A stretch of DNA of 64,000 nt, from contig NZ_FOJP01000003.1 in the NCBI RefSeq assembly GCF_900111835.1, forward strand, positions 202,653 to 266,652. The letters are read 5' to 3'. Positions within the stretch are counted from its first letter, which is position 1. Each line of letters starts with the position of its first letter. The notes under the pieces were generated by a model. That model searched no databases. It had not been told where the DNA came from and was given only the letters and a program-made list of their open reading frames with translations. The DNA is from Metapseudomonas otitidis. GTDB lineage: Bacteria > Pseudomonadota > Gammaproteobacteria > Pseudomonadales > Pseudomonadaceae. Positions 55,703-64,000 of the stretch are shown piece after piece. Made by a program: the position numbers and the translations under genes.

Positions 55703-57070
55703 TCAGCGAGTACCGCGACGACGCAGGGCAGACGGCTTGAAGTAGCCGTCATCCGGGACCGGCTGGGTGAAGTCGATGGTGCTCGACTCCTCGTTGTCGA
55801 GGTTCTGCACGTGGTAGCGGCGGGCCTGCAGATCATGGAACACGTCCAGCGCGGACCAGGTGGTCGGCAGGTCGTAGTAGTTCTTCAGGTAGGCCACCGA
55901 GACACGCCACAGCTCACCGCGACCGTCGTACTGGTCGACCACGGCGGCTTGCCAGCTGTCCTCGTCGAGGAACAGGGTGCGCTTGGAGTAGATGTGGCGG
56001 GCGCCCGACTTCAGGGTGCCTTCCACGACCCACACGCGGTGCAGTTCGTTACGGGTGACGGCCGGGTTCAGGTGGCCGGGCTTCAGCAGGTCCTTGTACT
56101 TAACCTCAGGGCTGGAGACCTTGTAGTTGTTGTACGGGATATAGATTTCCTTCTTGCCCACCAGCTTCCAGTCGTAGCGATCCGGCGCACCGTTGAACAT
56201 GTCGGTGTCGTCGGCGGTACGCAGGCCGTCGGCGGCAGCGATGGGGGTGTCGTAGGCCAGGTTCGGCGCGCGGCGAACGCGACGCTGGCCGGCGTTGTAG
56301 CCCCAGGCCTGACGCGGCTCCTTCACCTGGTCCAGGGTCTCGTGTACCAGCACGGCGCCGCCCGCCAGGCGAGCCGGGCTCTTGGTGAAGGACAGGTAGT
56401 AGAACAGGATGTTGTTCAGGTCAGCGTACGAACCCTTCGGGTTGTAGTACTTGAACAGGGCTTCCTGCTGCGAGGTCACCAGGGAGTAGTCGCCATTGCG
56501 CTGCACGGCCACTTCGGAAGCGCGACGCACGATGTAGGAACCACGGTAGCGAACGATGTGGTTCCACAGGGCCTCGACGCCGTTCTGCGGGATCGGGAAC
56601 GGAATGCCGCCATAGGCATCGGCAAAGCCGTTGCCGCCATCCAGCAGCTTGGCGGTGGTGGCGTTCTTCACGGTGTTGTCATAGACCCACTGCGGCGCGG
56701 AGCCGGAGCGACGGGTCGGGTAGACCGGCATCTGGAAGGTGTCCGGGTAAGCATTGAACAGGGCGATCTGACCGGGGGTCAGGTTGGCCTTGTACTGGTC
56801 CAGATTGGCCTTGGTGATGGTGAACAGCGGCTTGTCGCCCGGGAACGGATCGACATGGTGCTGACCCGGCTTGTAGCCGGCTGGGGCCTGGGTGATGCCA
56901 CCGGTCCACTCGGGAATGGTGCCAGCCGCGTTACCGGCCTTCTCGGCACCGAAGGGGGTCAGGCTGGTGCCCAGCTTGGCGGCTTCCTGGGCGGACACTG
57001 CCGCCAGCGCGCTACCGGCGGACAGTGCGAACGCAACTGCCGCGCCAATCAGCGAAAGCTTTTTCAGCAT
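55703..57070 (-). CDS. DUF1329 family exported protein
   Basis: A 455-residue periplasmic protein with signal peptide ending ALA-AVS. It opens VSAQEAAKLGTSLTPFGAEK and has NNYKVSSPEVKYKDLLKPGH and WVVEGTLKSGARHIYSKRTL; this is the DUF1329 family, whose fold is related to LolA/LolB-type lipid carriers. It probably carries a lipid or hydrophobic molecule across the periplasm. The DUF1302 barrel gene is just upstream. Confidence 0.9.
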   Translation of the reverse strand: MLKKLSLIGAAVAFALSAGSALAAVSAQEAAKLGTSLTPFGAEKAGNAAGTIPEWTGGITQAPAGYKPGQHHVDPFPGDKPLFTITKANLDQYKANLTPGQIALFNAYPDTFQMPVYPTRRSGSAPQWVYDNTVKNATTAKLLDGGNGFADAYGGIPFPIPQNGVEALWNHIVRYRGSYIVRRASEVAVQRNGDYSLVTSQQEALFKYYNPKGSYADLNNILFYYLSFTKSPARLAGGAVLVHETLDQVKEPRQAWGYNAGQRRVRRAPNLAYDTPIAAADGLRTADDTDMFNGAPDRYDWKLVGKKEIYIPYNNYKVSSPEVKYKDLLKPGHLNPAVTRNELHRVWVVEGTLKSGARHIYSKRTLFLDEDSWQAAVVDQYDGRGELWRVSVAYLKNYYDLPTTWSALDVFHDLQARRYHVQNLDNEESSTIDFTQPVPDDGYFKPSALRRRGTR

Positions 57071-57131
57071 GTTGAATCTCCGTGAGGGTTCAGCGGCGGG
57101 AGCCCTTGAAGGCCCCCGCGTTCTTTTCTAG

Positions 57132-59099
57132 TTAGAAGGAGTACTTGACGTTGACGCCGATGTTGTCGCGGTCGCGAGCTGCGTTGTTCTGACCGGCGCC
57201 GTAGAACTCGGTGTACTGGATCTCGCCTTCCAGGCTGTTCAGGTAGGTCGCCTTCACACCAACGGTATACGCCTTGCGGCCTTCGATGAAGTTACCGGTC
57301 TGGTGGGAGTTGCCCTCGAAGTCATCCTTGTAGACGACGAACGGGGAAACGTTAACGCCGGCATAGACGTCGTTCCACGTACCAGACAGAACGAGGGTGT
57401 AGCCGTAGGCGTTCTTGTTGATCTGGTCGTCACGGTCATAGCCGCTGGCGTAGGCGCCGTTGGCACGGCCGGCATAGTAACGAACATTGCCTTGGTAATC
57501 GGTGTACTTCAGGTCGCTGCCACGAAGGTGTTCAGACGCCAACTCTGCAATACCGACCAGCGAATCGAAGCCAAGCGACGGGCCGAAGTTCTGAATCGCA
57601 CCCCACGAGGTATTGAAGGACTCAACACGTTCGTAGTTATGCAGTTGACCGCCCAAGCGAACATCCTGCCCAGCGACATTAATGCCTCGACCGAGCGAGA
57701 ACTGGGTGGCTTGGCCGAGGAACTGCTGGAGCGCGTCGTTGGTAGCGGCAATGCCGATTGGCATGTTCGGACGGTAGGCGATCTCACCAAACACCGAAGT
57801 TTCATTGATCGTGGTGTTGAAGCTGAAACCGTATACACGGATATCTTCGACATATTCGCGCCGTGCCTGGATTTGGTTGCCCAGATCCACAGCCAGCAGA
57901 CCACCAACAATTTGCTGAGCAGATGTACCAGCAGCAGCGGCAGCTCCACCTACGGCCGGGTTACCAAGCAGGGCAGCGTATTGTGCCCCCGTAATACCGC
58001 GGTAGGCGCTGTTCACGTCCGCGTAGATATAGGGCTCTTTGGAGTGATAGTTGATGAAGTAGGCGCCAAACTCCGTTGAATTCAGTTCCTCAGCGATGTA
58101 CTTGAAGTTAACACCGAACTGACCGTCGTTCTTGGCATTGATGTCAGGACCGATGGAGGCAACTTTGAAGGCATCTCTGTTGGCAAACTCACTGCCACGA
58201 ATACCACTCAACGGGTTGGAGGCCAGCAGACCATAGAGCGAGTTGCCGCCAAGCAAAGGGTTCGGGGTCATGAGTCCAGCCAACGAACCACTCTGGTTAT
58301 AAGCAGTATTACCACCATCCGCGAACAGATCGGTCTCAGAGAAGTAGGTGCCCGCAGGGTCAATCGCGCTTTCTTTCCAGTTGAACTGGTAGAAGGCTTC
58401 CATCGACAGGTTGTCGGTCAGACCGATGTTGAAGCTCAGCGCCTCAACCGGGACCAGCACTTCCTTCAGTTCGGAACCCGGCAGGCGGAACTGGGCGGCG
58501 TTGAGCGGGTTGGTGGTGTTGATGCCACCGCGATAGAAGATGCCCTCACCCCAGTTGAACACCTGCTTGCCGAAGCGCGCGGTCAGCGGCATGTCGGCCA
58601 CGTCCCAGTTGCCGTAGACGTAGGCGTCGAGGATCTGCGCATCGCGACCGGCCTTGTGGCGGGTCTCGCGGGTGAAGCTGCTGTCGTTCGGGTAGTTTTG
58701 GCTCGGCTGGCGCGGGCTGTTGTTGTCCAGGTAGTCGTTGCGCTTGTCCATGATCTGGGTGTCATAGAAAGCGGTGCCACGGACGAACACGCCGTAGTTC
58801 TTGTAGGTCGCCTCCAGGTCGGACGTGATCTTGTACACCTCGGAAACCAGGCCGGTGTCGAAGTTACGGTTGCCGTCGTTGGTGTTGATGTCGTTGTTGG
58901 TCTTGTCCTGGCCCTGGACGCGCCACAGTTGGCCGTAGGAGACGGTGGTGTCGATGGAGCCGCTGATCTCGTCGTCGGCGAAGCTGAATTCAACCGCCTG
59001 GGCCTGGACGGCGCACATCAGGGGCAGGAGGCCGGCGAGGGCGAAACCGGCCTTGGCCGGTGCGAAACGCAATTGGGGCTTGCGGGACTTGAGTTCCAT
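57132..59099 (-). CDS. DUF1302 family outer-membrane protein
   Basis: A 655-residue exported protein with signal peptide ending AQA-VEF, FADDEISGSIDTTVSYGQLW at the start and a C-terminal Phe (VNVKYSF), as in beta-barrels. It matches DUF1302. The middle (about residues 255-520) is clearly lower in GC than both ends of the gene. It is the outer-membrane partner of DUF1329 and the MMPL exporter. The 512-bp gap upstream holds its promoter region. Confidence 0.9.
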   Translation of the reverse strand: MELKSRKPQLRFAPAKAGFALAGLLPLMCAVQAQAVEFSFADDEISGSIDTTVSYGQLWRVQGQDKTNNDINTNDGNRNFDTGLVSEVYKITSDLEATYKNYGVFVRGTAFYDTQIMDKRNDYLDNNSPRQPSQNYPNDSSFTRETRHKAGRDAQILDAYVYGNWDVADMPLTARFGKQVFNWGEGIFYRGGINTTNPLNAAQFRLPGSELKEVLVPVEALSFNIGLTDNLSMEAFYQFNWKESAIDPAGTYFSETDLFADGGNTAYNQSGSLAGLMTPNPLLGGNSLYGLLASNPLSGIRGSEFANRDAFKVASIGPDINAKNDGQFGVNFKYIAEELNSTEFGAYFINYHSKEPYIYADVNSAYRGITGAQYAALLGNPAVGGAAAAAGTSAQQIVGGLLAVDLGNQIQARREYVEDIRVYGFSFNTTINETSVFGEIAYRPNMPIGIAATNDALQQFLGQATQFSLGRGINVAGQDVRLGGQLHNYERVESFNTSWGAIQNFGPSLGFDSLVGIAELASEHLRGSDLKYTDYQGNVRYYAGRANGAYASGYDRDDQINKNAYGYTLVLSGTWNDVYAGVNVSPFVVYKDDFEGNSHQTGNFIEGRKAYTVGVKATYLNSLEGEIQYTEFYGAGQNNAARDRDNIGVNVKYSF

Positions 59100-59347
59100 C
59101 GAGGTGTCTACTCCGTGGACAGATCATTTGTTATGGCTCCCGTCATGGGAGCTGTTTCGGCCACCTGGGGCGGCTCCGGCGTTGGCACTTCGAGTCCCCA
59201 ACGCGTCTGGCCCGCACGTTCCAGCGATCAACTGCCGGTCGGACGAACCTGGATCGGATTGCGCACGTGCAACCAAGGTGCCAAATCCGTACGACTGAAG
59301 TCGAAAACCCGACTTGATCACCCGGGCAACTATCATTCAAACGTGTG

Positions 59348-59389
59348 ACTGATCATCCACTGATCAAATCGGAAAAATCGGCCGATTTT
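59348..59389 (-). promoter_or_regulatory. Direct repeat and palindrome upstream of the DUF1302 gene
   Basis: ACTGATCA is repeated 11 bp apart (59348 and 59359), one helical turn. A perfect 16-bp palindrome AAAATCGG-CCGATTTT follows at 59374-59389. The remainder of 59100-59530 shows no gene. These look like regulator sites for the DUF1302/DUF1329 unit; the regulator is not in this window as far as I can tell. Confidence 0.45.
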
Positions 59390-59530
59390 GTCCTACAAGC
59401 TGGCTCGATTTGTCACTCAAAACCACACCTTGAGCGATTGCCGATTCACACCTTCCCCGTACGGTCAAGGAAAAGACGACGCCCTTCACGCTTTTTACGC
59501 CTAAGCAGGGGACGGATTATTCCCATGGGT

Positions 59531-59568
59531 AACAAAAAAGTGTTACCGGCAGTTTGCCAGTAACACTT
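59531..59568 (-). terminator. Intrinsic terminator of pepN
   Basis: Perfect 10-bp arms AAAGTGTTAC and GTAACACTTT enclose an inner GGCA-TGCC stem, followed by TTTTTT on the minus strand. It lies about 45 bp after the pepN stop. Confidence 0.88.
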
Positions 59569-59612
59569 TCCATAGGGAGGAATCCGACACGGAGGGGCAA
59601 GCCCTCCTCGGA

Positions 59613-62273
59613 TCAGGCGAGGCTCTTGCTGACCACCTCGAAGACGTCGCTGGACAGCTCGCCAGAGGCGAGGATGCGCTCCAGCTCTGCACGCATCAGG
59701 GACTGCCGGGCCGCATCGTACTTGCGCCAGCGGGTCAGCGGCGCCAGCTGGCGCGAGGCGATCTGCGGGTTGAGCGCGTTGAGCGTGATGACGTGGTCGG
59801 CAAGGAAGCGATAACCCGCACCATCGGCCCGGTGGAAGTTCACCAGGTTCTGGTTGGCGAACGCCCCGATCAACGCACGCACCTTGTTGGGGTTCTTCAG
59901 GGTGAAGGCCGGGTGGGCCATCAGCGCCTGCACCCGCTCCAGCCCGCCCGGCAGGGTGCAGCCGGCCTGGACGCTGAACCACTGGTCCATTACCAGCGGA
60001 TTGTCCTTGAAGTAATCGGCGAAGCTCGCCAGCGCCTTGGCCTTCTCGTCCTCGAAGCTGGAGTTGACCAGCACCGAGAGCGCCGTCAGGCGTTCGGTCA
60101 TGTTGTCGCACGCCTCGAACTGCTCTAGGCAGGCCTGGAGAACCTCGGCCTTGCCACTGAGCATCAGGTAGGACAGCGCGATGTTCTGCAGGGTGCGACG
60201 GGCAAAGTGCTCGGCGGAGGCGACATAGGGCGTCTCGCGCGAAATGGCGCGATTGGCCTGGTAACGCGCCAGCAACTGCGGGAACAGGGCATCACTGATC
60301 GAACGACGGGCGAACTCGCGAGCCGCGTGGATGGCGTCCACATCCGCCACCTCGCTGATCTCGGTCAGATAGGCCTCGCTGGGCAGCGACAGCATCTCCG
60401 CCACCATCGCCTGGTCCAGGGACTGGTCCTCCAGCAAGGTGCGGAAGGCATCCAGCAGGCGGCTGTCCAGCACCAGTTGCTCGCCACGCTGGTGCTGCCC
60501 GATCAGCTCCTGCAGCACCTGCACGGAAAGTTGCTGACCGGCATCCCAGCGATTGAAGCCATCGCTGTCGTGTTGCATGAGGAACATCAACTGATCGCGG
60601 CTGTACGGGAAGCTCAGCTTCACCGGTGCGGAAAAACCGCGGAGCAGGGACGGCAACGGCTTTTCCGCCACATCGACGAAGGTGAAGGTCTGCTCGGCCT
60701 CGGTGACGGCGATCACCCGGTTGCCCCCCTCGGCCTTCGCCTCGCCTGCCAGGCGCAACGGCAGGTCGTTGCCGGCGGCGTCCAGCAGCCCCAGCTCGAC
60801 GGGGATGACGAAGGGCAGCTTCTCGGTCTGGCCGGGGGTGGCCGGGCAGCTCTGGCGGAAGGTCAGGCTGTAGGTCCTGGCAGCGGCATCGTAGGCGTCC
60901 TCGACCACCAGGCGCGGGGTGCCGGCCTGGCTGTACCAGCGCTTGAACTGGGTAAGGTCGACGCCGTTGGCGTCCTCCATGGCCTTGACGAAATCGTCAC
61001 AGGTCACGGCCTGGCCGTCGTGGCGCTCGAAGTACAGGTCGGTGCCCTTGCGGAAGCCCTCGGCGCCCAGCAGGGTGTGGATCATGCGCACCACTTCCGA
61101 GCCCTTCTCGTAGACGGTCAGGGTGTAGAAGTTGGAAATCTCGATGAAGGAGTCCGGGCGCACCGGATGAGCCATCGGGCCGGCATCCTCGGCGAACTGG
61201 TTGGTACGCAGGAAGGCCACGTCCTCGATGCGCTTGACCGTGCGCGAATTCATGTCGGCGGAGAATTCCGCATCGCGGAACACGGTGAAGCCTTCCTTCA
61301 GCGACAGCTGGAACCAGTCGCGGCAGGTCACGCGGTTGCCCGACCAGTTGTGGAAGTACTCGTGGGCCACCACCGCCTCGACGCGCTGGTGGGCGGCGTC
61401 GGTGGCGGTTTCGGCACGGGCCAGCACGCAGCTGGAGTTGAAGATGTTGAGCCCCTTGTTCTCCATGGCGCCCATGTTGAAGTCGTTGACCGCGACGATC
61501 ATGAAGATGTCCAGGTCGTATTCACGGCCGTAGACCTCCTCGTCCCAGCGCATGGACTTCTTCAGGCTGTCCATGGCGTGCTGCACCTTGTCGATGTTTT
61601 CCGGCTCGACATAGATGCGCAGGGTCACGTTGCGCTGGCTCATGGTGGTGAACACGTCTTCCACGCACCACAGGTCGCCCGCCACCAGGGCGAACAGGTA
61701 GGCCGGCTTCTTGAACGGGTCCTCCCAGGTCGCCCAGTGGCGCCCGCCCTCCCCGGCCCCGCTGGCTACCGGGTTGCCGTTGGACAGCAGCACCGGGTAG
61801 CGATGCTGCTCGGCACTCACTGTGGTGGTGAAGCGGCTCATCACATCGGGGCGGTCGAGGTAGTAGGTGATCTTGCGGAAACCTTCTGCCTCGCACTGGG
61901 TGCAGAACATCTTCCCGGACTTGTACAGGCCTTCCAGTGCGGTGTTGCTTTCCGGGTGGATGCGCACGGTGCTGTCCAGGGTGAACTGCTCGGCAACCGG
62001 CTGCAGGGTCAGGTGGCAGTCGGTCAGCTGGTAGTCGGCGGCGCCCAGCTCGCGGTCATCCATGGACAGCGACAGCAGCTCCAGTTGCTGGCCGTCCAGC
62101 ACCAGCGCCGGCAGGGTGCCATCGGCACGCTCGGGGTTGCGGCGCATCACCAGTTGGGCATGGACCAGGGTGTGGTCCTCGTGCAGCTCGAAGGTCAGGG
62201 CGGTCTCGTCGATCAGGTAGTCCGGTGCCTGGTAGTCCTTGAGGTGGATGACGTTCGGTTGCTCGGTTCGCAT
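59613..62273 (-). CDS. pepN: Aminopeptidase N (M1 family)
   Basis: An 886-residue zinc aminopeptidase, full length for the gamma-proteobacterial enzyme. The exopeptidase motif GAMEN and the zinc site HEYFHNWSGNRVTCRDWFQL with downstream KEGFTVFRD are intact. It is cytoplasmic and removes N-terminal residues from peptides. The ATG start is MRTEQPNVIHLK. The DUF2797 and yeaC genes are upstream on the same strand. Confidence 0.95.
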   Translation of the reverse strand: MRTEQPNVIHLKDYQAPDYLIDETALTFELHEDHTLVHAQLVMRRNPERADGTLPALVLDGQQLELLSLSMDDRELGAADYQLTDCHLTLQPVAEQFTLDSTVRIHPESNTALEGLYKSGKMFCTQCEAEGFRKITYYLDRPDVMSRFTTTVSAEQHRYPVLLSNGNPVASGAGEGGRHWATWEDPFKKPAYLFALVAGDLWCVEDVFTTMSQRNVTLRIYVEPENIDKVQHAMDSLKKSMRWDEEVYGREYDLDIFMIVAVNDFNMGAMENKGLNIFNSSCVLARAETATDAAHQRVEAVVAHEYFHNWSGNRVTCRDWFQLSLKEGFTVFRDAEFSADMNSRTVKRIEDVAFLRTNQFAEDAGPMAHPVRPDSFIEISNFYTLTVYEKGSEVVRMIHTLLGAEGFRKGTDLYFERHDGQAVTCDDFVKAMEDANGVDLTQFKRWYSQAGTPRLVVEDAYDAAARTYSLTFRQSCPATPGQTEKLPFVIPVELGLLDAAGNDLPLRLAGEAKAEGGNRVIAVTEAEQTFTFVDVAEKPLPSLLRGFSAPVKLSFPYSRDQLMFLMQHDSDGFNRWDAGQQLSVQVLQELIGQHQRGEQLVLDSRLLDAFRTLLEDQSLDQAMVAEMLSLPSEAYLTEISEVADVDAIHAAREFARRSISDALFPQLLARYQANRAISRETPYVASAEHFARRTLQNIALSYLMLSGKAEVLQACLEQFEACDNMTERLTALSVLVNSSFEDEKAKALASFADYFKDNPLVMDQWFSVQAGCTLPGGLERVQALMAHPAFTLKNPNKVRALIGAFANQNLVNFHRADGAGYRFLADHVITLNALNPQIASRQLAPLTRWRKYDAARQSLMRAELERILASGELSSDVFEVVSKSLA

Positions 62274-62343
62274 GCTTGCCTCTCCGGTTCAGCGCGGGCT
62301 CGTGGCCCGCCTGCGCATGGTTGGATTGCTGCCTGCCAGTGGC

Positions 62344-63195
62344 TCAGCCTTCGCAGCTGGCCGCGACCTGGTAGGACGTGAACTTGCGGATGTTGATGAC
62401 GCCGGTGTCGAGGATCAGGTACTGCCCCTTGATGCCGCGCAAGGTCCCTTCCACCACCGGTGTCTTGTCCAGGTCGAGGCTCACCACCTTGGTCGGGTAA
62501 GCCTCGACGGGGTAACGGATTTCCAGCGGCTCGACGTCATCGAGCGGCTGGATGGCCTGGAGGCCGAAACGCGACTGCAGGGCCTGGATGCCCTCGCCAC
62601 AGGCATCGAACAGCGCCTCGCGCACCGCGAGCAGGTCGAGTGCCTCGGCCTCGCCCTTGAGCAGTGCGCGCCAGTTGGTGCGGTCCGCCACCTGTGTTCG
62701 CAGCAGGTCCTCCACCAGGCCGGACTGCTGGCGCGTGGCGACCCGCAGGATGGGCAGCGCCTGGCGGGCGCCCTGGTCGATCCAGCGGGTGGGCACCTGG
62801 CTGGCGCGGGTGATGCCGACCTTGATGCCCGAGGAGTTGGCCAGGTAGACGATGTGGTCGGCCATGCAGAACGACTCGCCCCAGCTCGGCTCGCGGCAGG
62901 TACCGGCGTCGTAGTGGCAGCGTTCCGGGCTCATGATGCAGGTGTCGCACTGGGCCAGCGAGGTGAAGCAGGGGTAGCAGTAGCCCTGGCTGAAGCTCTT
63001 GCTGGTCTTTCGCCCGCAATGGCTGCAATGGATGCCGCCGAGGTATTCCAGGCGGATGCGCTTGCCCAGCAGGGGGTTCACCGACACCTGCTCATCGCCC
63101 AGGCGGAAGGCGTACTGCACCACCGGGTCACCCAGTTGCGCCGACATCTTGCTCAGCGCACCGCGCCCCAGCTCCAGCATGGTTTCAGCCCCCAT
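62344..63195 (-). CDS. DUF2797 family protein
   Basis: A 283-residue protein with an N-terminal Cys-rich part (HCSHCGRKTSKSF, CYPCF, CDTCIMSPERCHYDAGTC) that probably binds zinc. VYLANSSGIKVGITRASQVP follows, a GIY-YIG-like segment. This is the DUF2797 family. Function unknown. The start overlaps the end of yeaC by 1 nt; an ATG five codons downstream is also possible. Confidence 0.85.
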   Translation of the reverse strand: MGAETMLELGRGALSKMSAQLGDPVVQYAFRLGDEQVSVNPLLGKRIRLEYLGGIHCSHCGRKTSKSFSQGYCYPCFTSLAQCDTCIMSPERCHYDAGTCREPSWGESFCMADHIVYLANSSGIKVGITRASQVPTRWIDQGARQALPILRVATRQQSGLVEDLLRTQVADRTNWRALLKGEAEALDLLAVREALFDACGEGIQALQSRFGLQAIQPLDDVEPLEIRYPVEAYPTKVVSLDLDKTPVVEGTLRGIKGQYLILDTGVINIRKFTSYQVAASCEG

Positions 63196-63455
63196 CAGTG
63201 GATGGAGTCGGATTTGAAGAGGATGTTCGGCACGGGCTCGGACTTGGAGCTGCAGACCTGCGGGCCCATGTACCCGGTGCGCTGGTCTTCCGGCAGGTTC
63301 TTGGCCTCCCAGGCGATGATGGCCTGCAGGCTCAGCTCCTTCTGCTCCTCGGTGAGTTTGCGACCATCGGCCCACTTGCCGATTTCCACGGCGAGCTTGA
63401 GGCTCTGGTAGACATCCTCGGTGATGTTGCTGATCAGTTGGGCGAAAGAGGACAT
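63195..63455 (-). CDS. yeaC: YeaC (DUF1315) family protein
   Basis: An 86-residue protein, MSSFAQLISNITEDVYQSLK and onward, ending in PNILFKSDSIH. It matches the YeaC/DUF1315 family, small gamma-proteobacterial proteins of unknown function. It is directly upstream of the DUF2797 gene and probably in one transcript with it. The start is at MSSFAQ. Confidence 0.88.
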   Translation of the reverse strand: MSSFAQLISNITEDVYQSLKLAVEIGKWADGRKLTEEQKELSLQAIIAWEAKNLPEDQRTGYMGPQVCSSKSEPVPNILFKSDSIH

Positions 63456-63545
63456 GGCATGACTCGCTGCATTCGTTCGGGGGAACAAGGAGCGGCATTC
63501 TAGCAGGTCGCAGCGGGCGCCAGGCGAGGCCGCCCGCGCCCCGAC

Positions 63546-64000
63546 CTAGCGGCGCAGACGGGCCAGCAGGCCACCGATCAGGCCGGTGGCGCAGCCCGCC
63601 AGCAGGCCGCCCACATGGGCACCGTTGGCGATGGCGCCGAAGCCCAGCAGGCTGACCACGCCAGACAGGCACACCACCAGCCACACCAGCATCATCACCA
63701 TCACCCCCGGCGGCAGCCGGTAGGCCGGGCACGGCGCCAGGCGCTGGAACAGCCAGCAGTGGCCGAGCAGGCCATAAAGCACACCCGACAGGCCACCGAA
63801 CAAACTCGGCCCGCTCACCTCGTACTGCACCAGGTTGGACACCAGGCTCAGCAGCAAGGTGAGCCCCAGCAGCATCCAGCCGCCCTGGCGGTATTCGATG
63901 CGCCGCCCCAGCTCCCACACCCACATGCCGTTCATGGCCAGGTGCAGGATGCCGAAGTGCACCAGCATGGGCGTCACCAGGCGCCACCACTGGCCGGCTT
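63546..64000 (-). CDS. Rhomboid-family intramembrane serine protease (5' end outside the window)
   Basis: At least 150 residues of a rhomboid protease; the N-terminus lies beyond the window edge. The visible part starts GQWWRLVTPMLVHFGILHLA, carries the catalytic Ser in GGLSGVLYGLLGH and the catalytic His in GAHVGGLLAG. It lacks the part upstream of WWR. It is the last gene and is transcribed toward yeaC. Confidence 0.88.
   Translation of the reverse strand, partial: AGQWWRLVTPMLVHFGILHLAMNGMWVWELGRRIEYRQGGWMLLGLTLLLSLVSNLVQYEVSGPSLFGGLSGVLYGLLGHCWLFQRLAPCPAYRLPPGVMVMMLVWLVVCLSGVVSLLGFGAIANGAHVGGLLAGCATGLIGGLLARLRR

Noticed and set aside
62344-63990. A joined rhomboid and DUF2797 frame
   Set aside because: The rhomboid residues are in another frame; the DUF2797 protein starts at 63195 next to yeaC.

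Overview
The window is GC-rich (mostly 60-70% GC) and tightly packed. Gene content points to a Pseudomonas chromosome: an msu/sfn dimethylsulfone locus, aphA acetylpolyamine deacetylase, aceK, pepN next to yeaC, a FecI/FecR/TonB receptor set, and a DUF1302/DUF1329/MMPL cluster. Species cannot be fixed from the sequence alone. I found no tRNA, rRNA, CRISPR array, prophage or insertion sequence. Mobile-looking DNA is limited to short intergenic REP-like palindromes.

Layout. Positions 1-8 kb hold an organosulfur-scavenging locus: msuE, msuC, sfnR, an SsuD/MsuD-type monooxygenase and an amidohydrolase form one operon behind a good sigma-54 promoter, and convergent sfnG has its own sigma-54 promoter. 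Together they can take dimethylsulfone to sulfite. Positions 8-13.7 kb hold small unknown proteins, a cysteine hydrolase with a divergent GlxA/AraC regulator, a LysR regulator with a divergent MFS transporter, and a methionine aminopeptidase joined to a ParD-like protein. Positions 13.9-17.6 kb hold aphA with a polyamine-binding protein, a repeat-rich spacer and an AraC regulator. Positions 17.8-24.3 kb hold an SDR, a phosphotransferase, an SCP2 protein, a histidine phosphatase, SohB and AceK. Positions 24.4-30.9 kb hold two copies of a LysR plus exported amidohydrolase module, the first with a TorF porin, followed by a PotF-type binding protein.

The most striking part is 33.8-40.9 kb. A six-gene operon runs leftward: EamA exporter, JAMM peptidase, a fused ubiquitin-like/E1/rhodanese protein, a cysteine-synthase-like PLP enzyme, a serine-acetyltransferase-like enzyme with an extra C-terminal region, and an AlaX-type tRNA-editing protein. 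A MocR-type PLP regulator is divergent, with repeated ATTGAC operators between. This looks like a sulfur-carrier-protein route to cysteine or a cysteine-like amino acid, with export and a tRNA proofreading safeguard.

Positions 40.9-47.3 kb hold a conserved housekeeping block (DUF2937, class II amidotransferase, HIT protein, oligopeptidase B, small phosphatase, DUF1456, PfpI-like protein). Positions 47.7-52 kb hold an iron-type TonB receptor/FecR/sigma set under a Fur box. Positions 52-59.1 kb hold an MMPL exporter, a BNR/YCF48 protein, DUF1329 and DUF1302, a probable envelope lipid or hydrophobic-substrate system. The right end holds pepN, a DUF2797 protein, yeaC and a rhomboid protease cut by the window edge.
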